DNA of 48,968 bases from Hydrogenophaga sp. GTDB lineage: Bacteria > Pseudomonadota > Gammaproteobacteria > Burkholderiales > Burkholderiaceae_C. A model generated the notes under the pieces. The model searched no databases, was not told the DNA's origin, and worked only from the letters and a program-made list of their open reading frames with translations. The DNA lies in contig JAURYH010000022.1 of the NCBI GenBank assembly GCA_030653975.1, forward strand, positions 1 through 48,968, in the 5' to 3' direction. Of this stretch, positions 47,740-48,968 are shown in pieces (within the stretch, counting starts at the first letter, position 1; every line of letters begins with the position of its first letter). The position numbers were made by a program, and so were the translations under genes.

Positions 47740-48968
47740 GTGCTGTTTGCCTGCCCTGCCACCGACGATTTCTTTCGCTCGCGCATCGACCACATGATCG
47801 ACATGCGCCATCCGCTGGCCGTGCTGGCCTCGCGCATGCCCTGGCAGGAGATCGAAGCGCGGGTGGCCCAGGTGTTCTCCCGCAAAGGCCGTGCCGGTGT
47901 GGCCATGCCCGACCTGGACCTCTTTGGTGAACAGGTGCAGCGCACTGTTGTGCCCAGCAATGCAGGACGCCCCCGTGTGCCGCTGCGCATCATGATTGCG
48001 CTGCTGTACCTCAAGCACGCCTTCAACGAGTCCGATGAGGGTGTCGTCGAGCGCTGGGCCGACACGCCCCGCTGGCAGTTCTTCTCGGGCTGCGCTTACT
48101 ACGAAGACCGCCAACCCTGCGACGCCACCACCCTGATCAAGTTCCGGCAGTTGCTGGGCGAAGAAGGTGTGGAAGAACTGCTGGCGCAGACCATCAACGT
48201 GGCTGTCGAGCTCAAGCTGATCAAGCCGCAGGAGCTCACCCGCGTGATCGTCGACAGCACGGTGCAGCACAAGGCCATTGCCCACCCCACCGACAGCCGC
48301 CTGCTGGAGACCGCGCGTGCCAAGCTGGTGGAGGCGGCCAAGGACGCCGGAGTCGATCTGAAGCAGACCTTCGCCAAGGAGGGCAAAGAGCTGGAGCGCA
48401 AGGCCGGGCGTTATGCCCACGCCCGCCAGTTCAAGCGCATGAAGCGCGCCATCAAACGCCAGCGCACCATCGTTGGCCGCCTGCAGCGTGAGATCGAGCG
48501 CAAGGCCAGCGCCATCGGTGCAGCAGTGCGGCAAGCGCTGGGCGATGCCTTGAGCAAGGCTGCGCGCATCAACGCTCAGAGTGCTCAGCGCAAGGCGGCG
48601 GACGGACAGCCCAAGCTCTACGCCTGGCACGCACCCGAGGTGGACTGCATCAGCAAAGGCAAGGCCAGAACGCCCTACGAGTTCGGGGTGAAGGTTGGCA
48701 TCGCCAGCACGCTGCAGGGCAACCTGATCGTGGGGACCCGGGCCTTCCATGGCAACCCGTACGACGGGCACACCCTCAACGAGCAACTGGAGCAGGCCGC
48801 GATCCTGATGCAGGACAGCGCGGCCAAGCCCGCCACAGCATTCGTCGATCTGGGCTACCGGGGTGTGGATGCAGACAACCCCGATGTGCACATCGTGCAC
48901 CGGGGTAAGAGCAAACGGATCAGTGAGCAGGAGCGAAAGCTGCTCAAGAGGCGTCAGGCGATCGAGCC
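47740..48968 (+). CDS. IS5/IS1182-like transposase (DUF772), 3' end outside
   Basis: Open from GTG 47740 to the window end, 409 codons without a stop. The N-terminus (MIDMRHPLAVLASRMPWQEI) and DUF772 region (MIALLYLKHAFNESDEGVVERW, WQFFSG, PCDATTLIKFRQLLGEEG) are followed by the catalytic DDE part (VIVDSTVQHKAIAHPTDS as D1; NLIVGTRAFHGNPYDGHTL; FVDLGYRG as D2). It is the IS5-group transposase commonly called ISs of beta-proteobacteria. A basic insert (residues 195-260) separates D1 from the rest. The E and stop lie outside. It appears intact as far as visible. Confidence 0.9.
   Translation, partial: MLFACPATDDFFRSRIDHMIDMRHPLAVLASRMPWQEIEARVAQVFSRKGRAGVAMPDLDLFGEQVQRTVVPSNAGRPRVPLRIMIALLYLKHAFNESDEGVVERWADTPRWQFFSGCAYYEDRQPCDATTLIKFRQLLGEEGVEELLAQTINVAVELKLIKPQELTRVIVDSTVQHKAIAHPTDSRLLETARAKLVEAAKDAGVDLKQTFAKEGKELERKAGRYAHARQFKRMKRAIKRQRTIVGRLQREIERKASAIGAAVRQALGDALSKAARINAQSAQRKAADGQPKLYAWHAPEVDCISKGKARTPYEFGVKVGIASTLQGNLIVGTRAFHGNPYDGHTLNEQLEQAAILMQDSAAKPATAFVDLGYRGVDADNPDVHIVHRGKSKRISEQERKLLKRRQAIE

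Larger units (their letters stand above)
43836..48968. mobile_element. Integrative element in xthA, left part
   Basis: From the break in xthA to the window end the content is that of a mobile element: AT-rich end (43836-43925), tyrosine recombinase, an opposed operon of Cas4-like nuclease pieces and a ParM segregation system, and a nested IS. Base composition up to about 46.2 kb is lower in GC than the chromosome to the left. ParM-type segregation suggests an ICE or a former plasmid able to exist outside the chromosome. Its right end, conjugation genes and cargo are not in the window. Confidence 0.8.
47621..48968 (+). mobile_element. Insertion sequence with DUF772-type transposase, left part
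   Basis: A second IS begins a little upstream of 47691, probably near 47621 where parM leader sequence gives way to unrelated DNA, and runs past the window end. The exact terminal repeat cannot be fixed because the right end is not visible. It contains the transposase gene at 47740 and the hairpin at 47691-47735. It differs from the IS at 5163. Confidence 0.7.

Noticed and set aside
1..48968. CRISPR array or tRNA/rRNA genes
   Set aside because: No regularly spaced repeats and no T-loop/anticodon arrangement were found. The Cas4-like genes have no cas neighbours.

Overview
The window is GC-rich, densely packed DNA of a beta-proteobacterial chromosome. Gene content (TRAP transporters, XdhC, intracellular PHB depolymerase, MocR/DUF2917 pair, DUF2069, thyA-EamA-folA) and dispersed GC-rich palindromic repeats fit a Comamonadaceae member of the Hydrogenophaga/Acidovorax type. 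This is an impression from protein families; no species was identified.

Layout. (1) 1-5162: a catabolic/uptake locus. The N-terminus of a CoxG-like SRPBCC protein diverges from a TetR regulator across two 16-bp palindromes; then follow a DctP-DctQ-DctM TRAP transporter and an XdhC maturation factor. CoxG and XdhC both serve molybdenum hydroxylases, so an oxidised substrate imported by the TRAP system is plausible. (2) 5163-6075: a degraded IS5-type element abutting xdhC. (3) 6077-9634: glyoxalase-fold gene, DUF3047 lipoprotein, LysE exporter, YebC/PmpR-type regulator. (4) 9661-16289: type I restriction-modification operon hsdM-hsdS-bro-hsdR. (5) 16506-20073: a probable quinate/shikimate module in which 3-dehydroshikimate dehydratase is split into two adjacent genes, under a divergent IclR regulator. 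(6) 20057-39191: mostly housekeeping metabolism: MFS, aroC, cupin, GSTs, PHB depolymerase, CBS protein, O-acetylhomoserine sulfhydrylase, P450, YihY, FAD oxidase, thyA, folA.

(7) 39215-43583 is the most interesting region: a tightly coupled five-gene operon encoding a thermostable-hemolysin/GNAT-like acyltransferase, an AMP-binding acyl ligase whose A10 lysine is replaced by arginine, a heme-oxygenase-like diiron oxidase with a complete ligand pattern, an SDR reductase and an exported TatT-like TPR protein. It looks like a small dedicated pathway, perhaps making a modified acyl metabolite, that I cannot match to a described system.

(8) 43806-48968 is a mobile integrative element lodged in the 5' end of the exonuclease III gene, of which only the first nine codons remain here. 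It carries a tyrosine recombinase behind a promoter flanked by three 9-bp repeats, and an opposed operon of ParM-like actin, a 100-aa partner and two overlapping ORFs that together carry all motifs of a Cas4-like Fe-S nuclease. A second IS, with a hairpin masking the transposase ribosome-binding site, has inserted just upstream of parM and runs off the window. No tRNA, rRNA or CRISPR array was seen.
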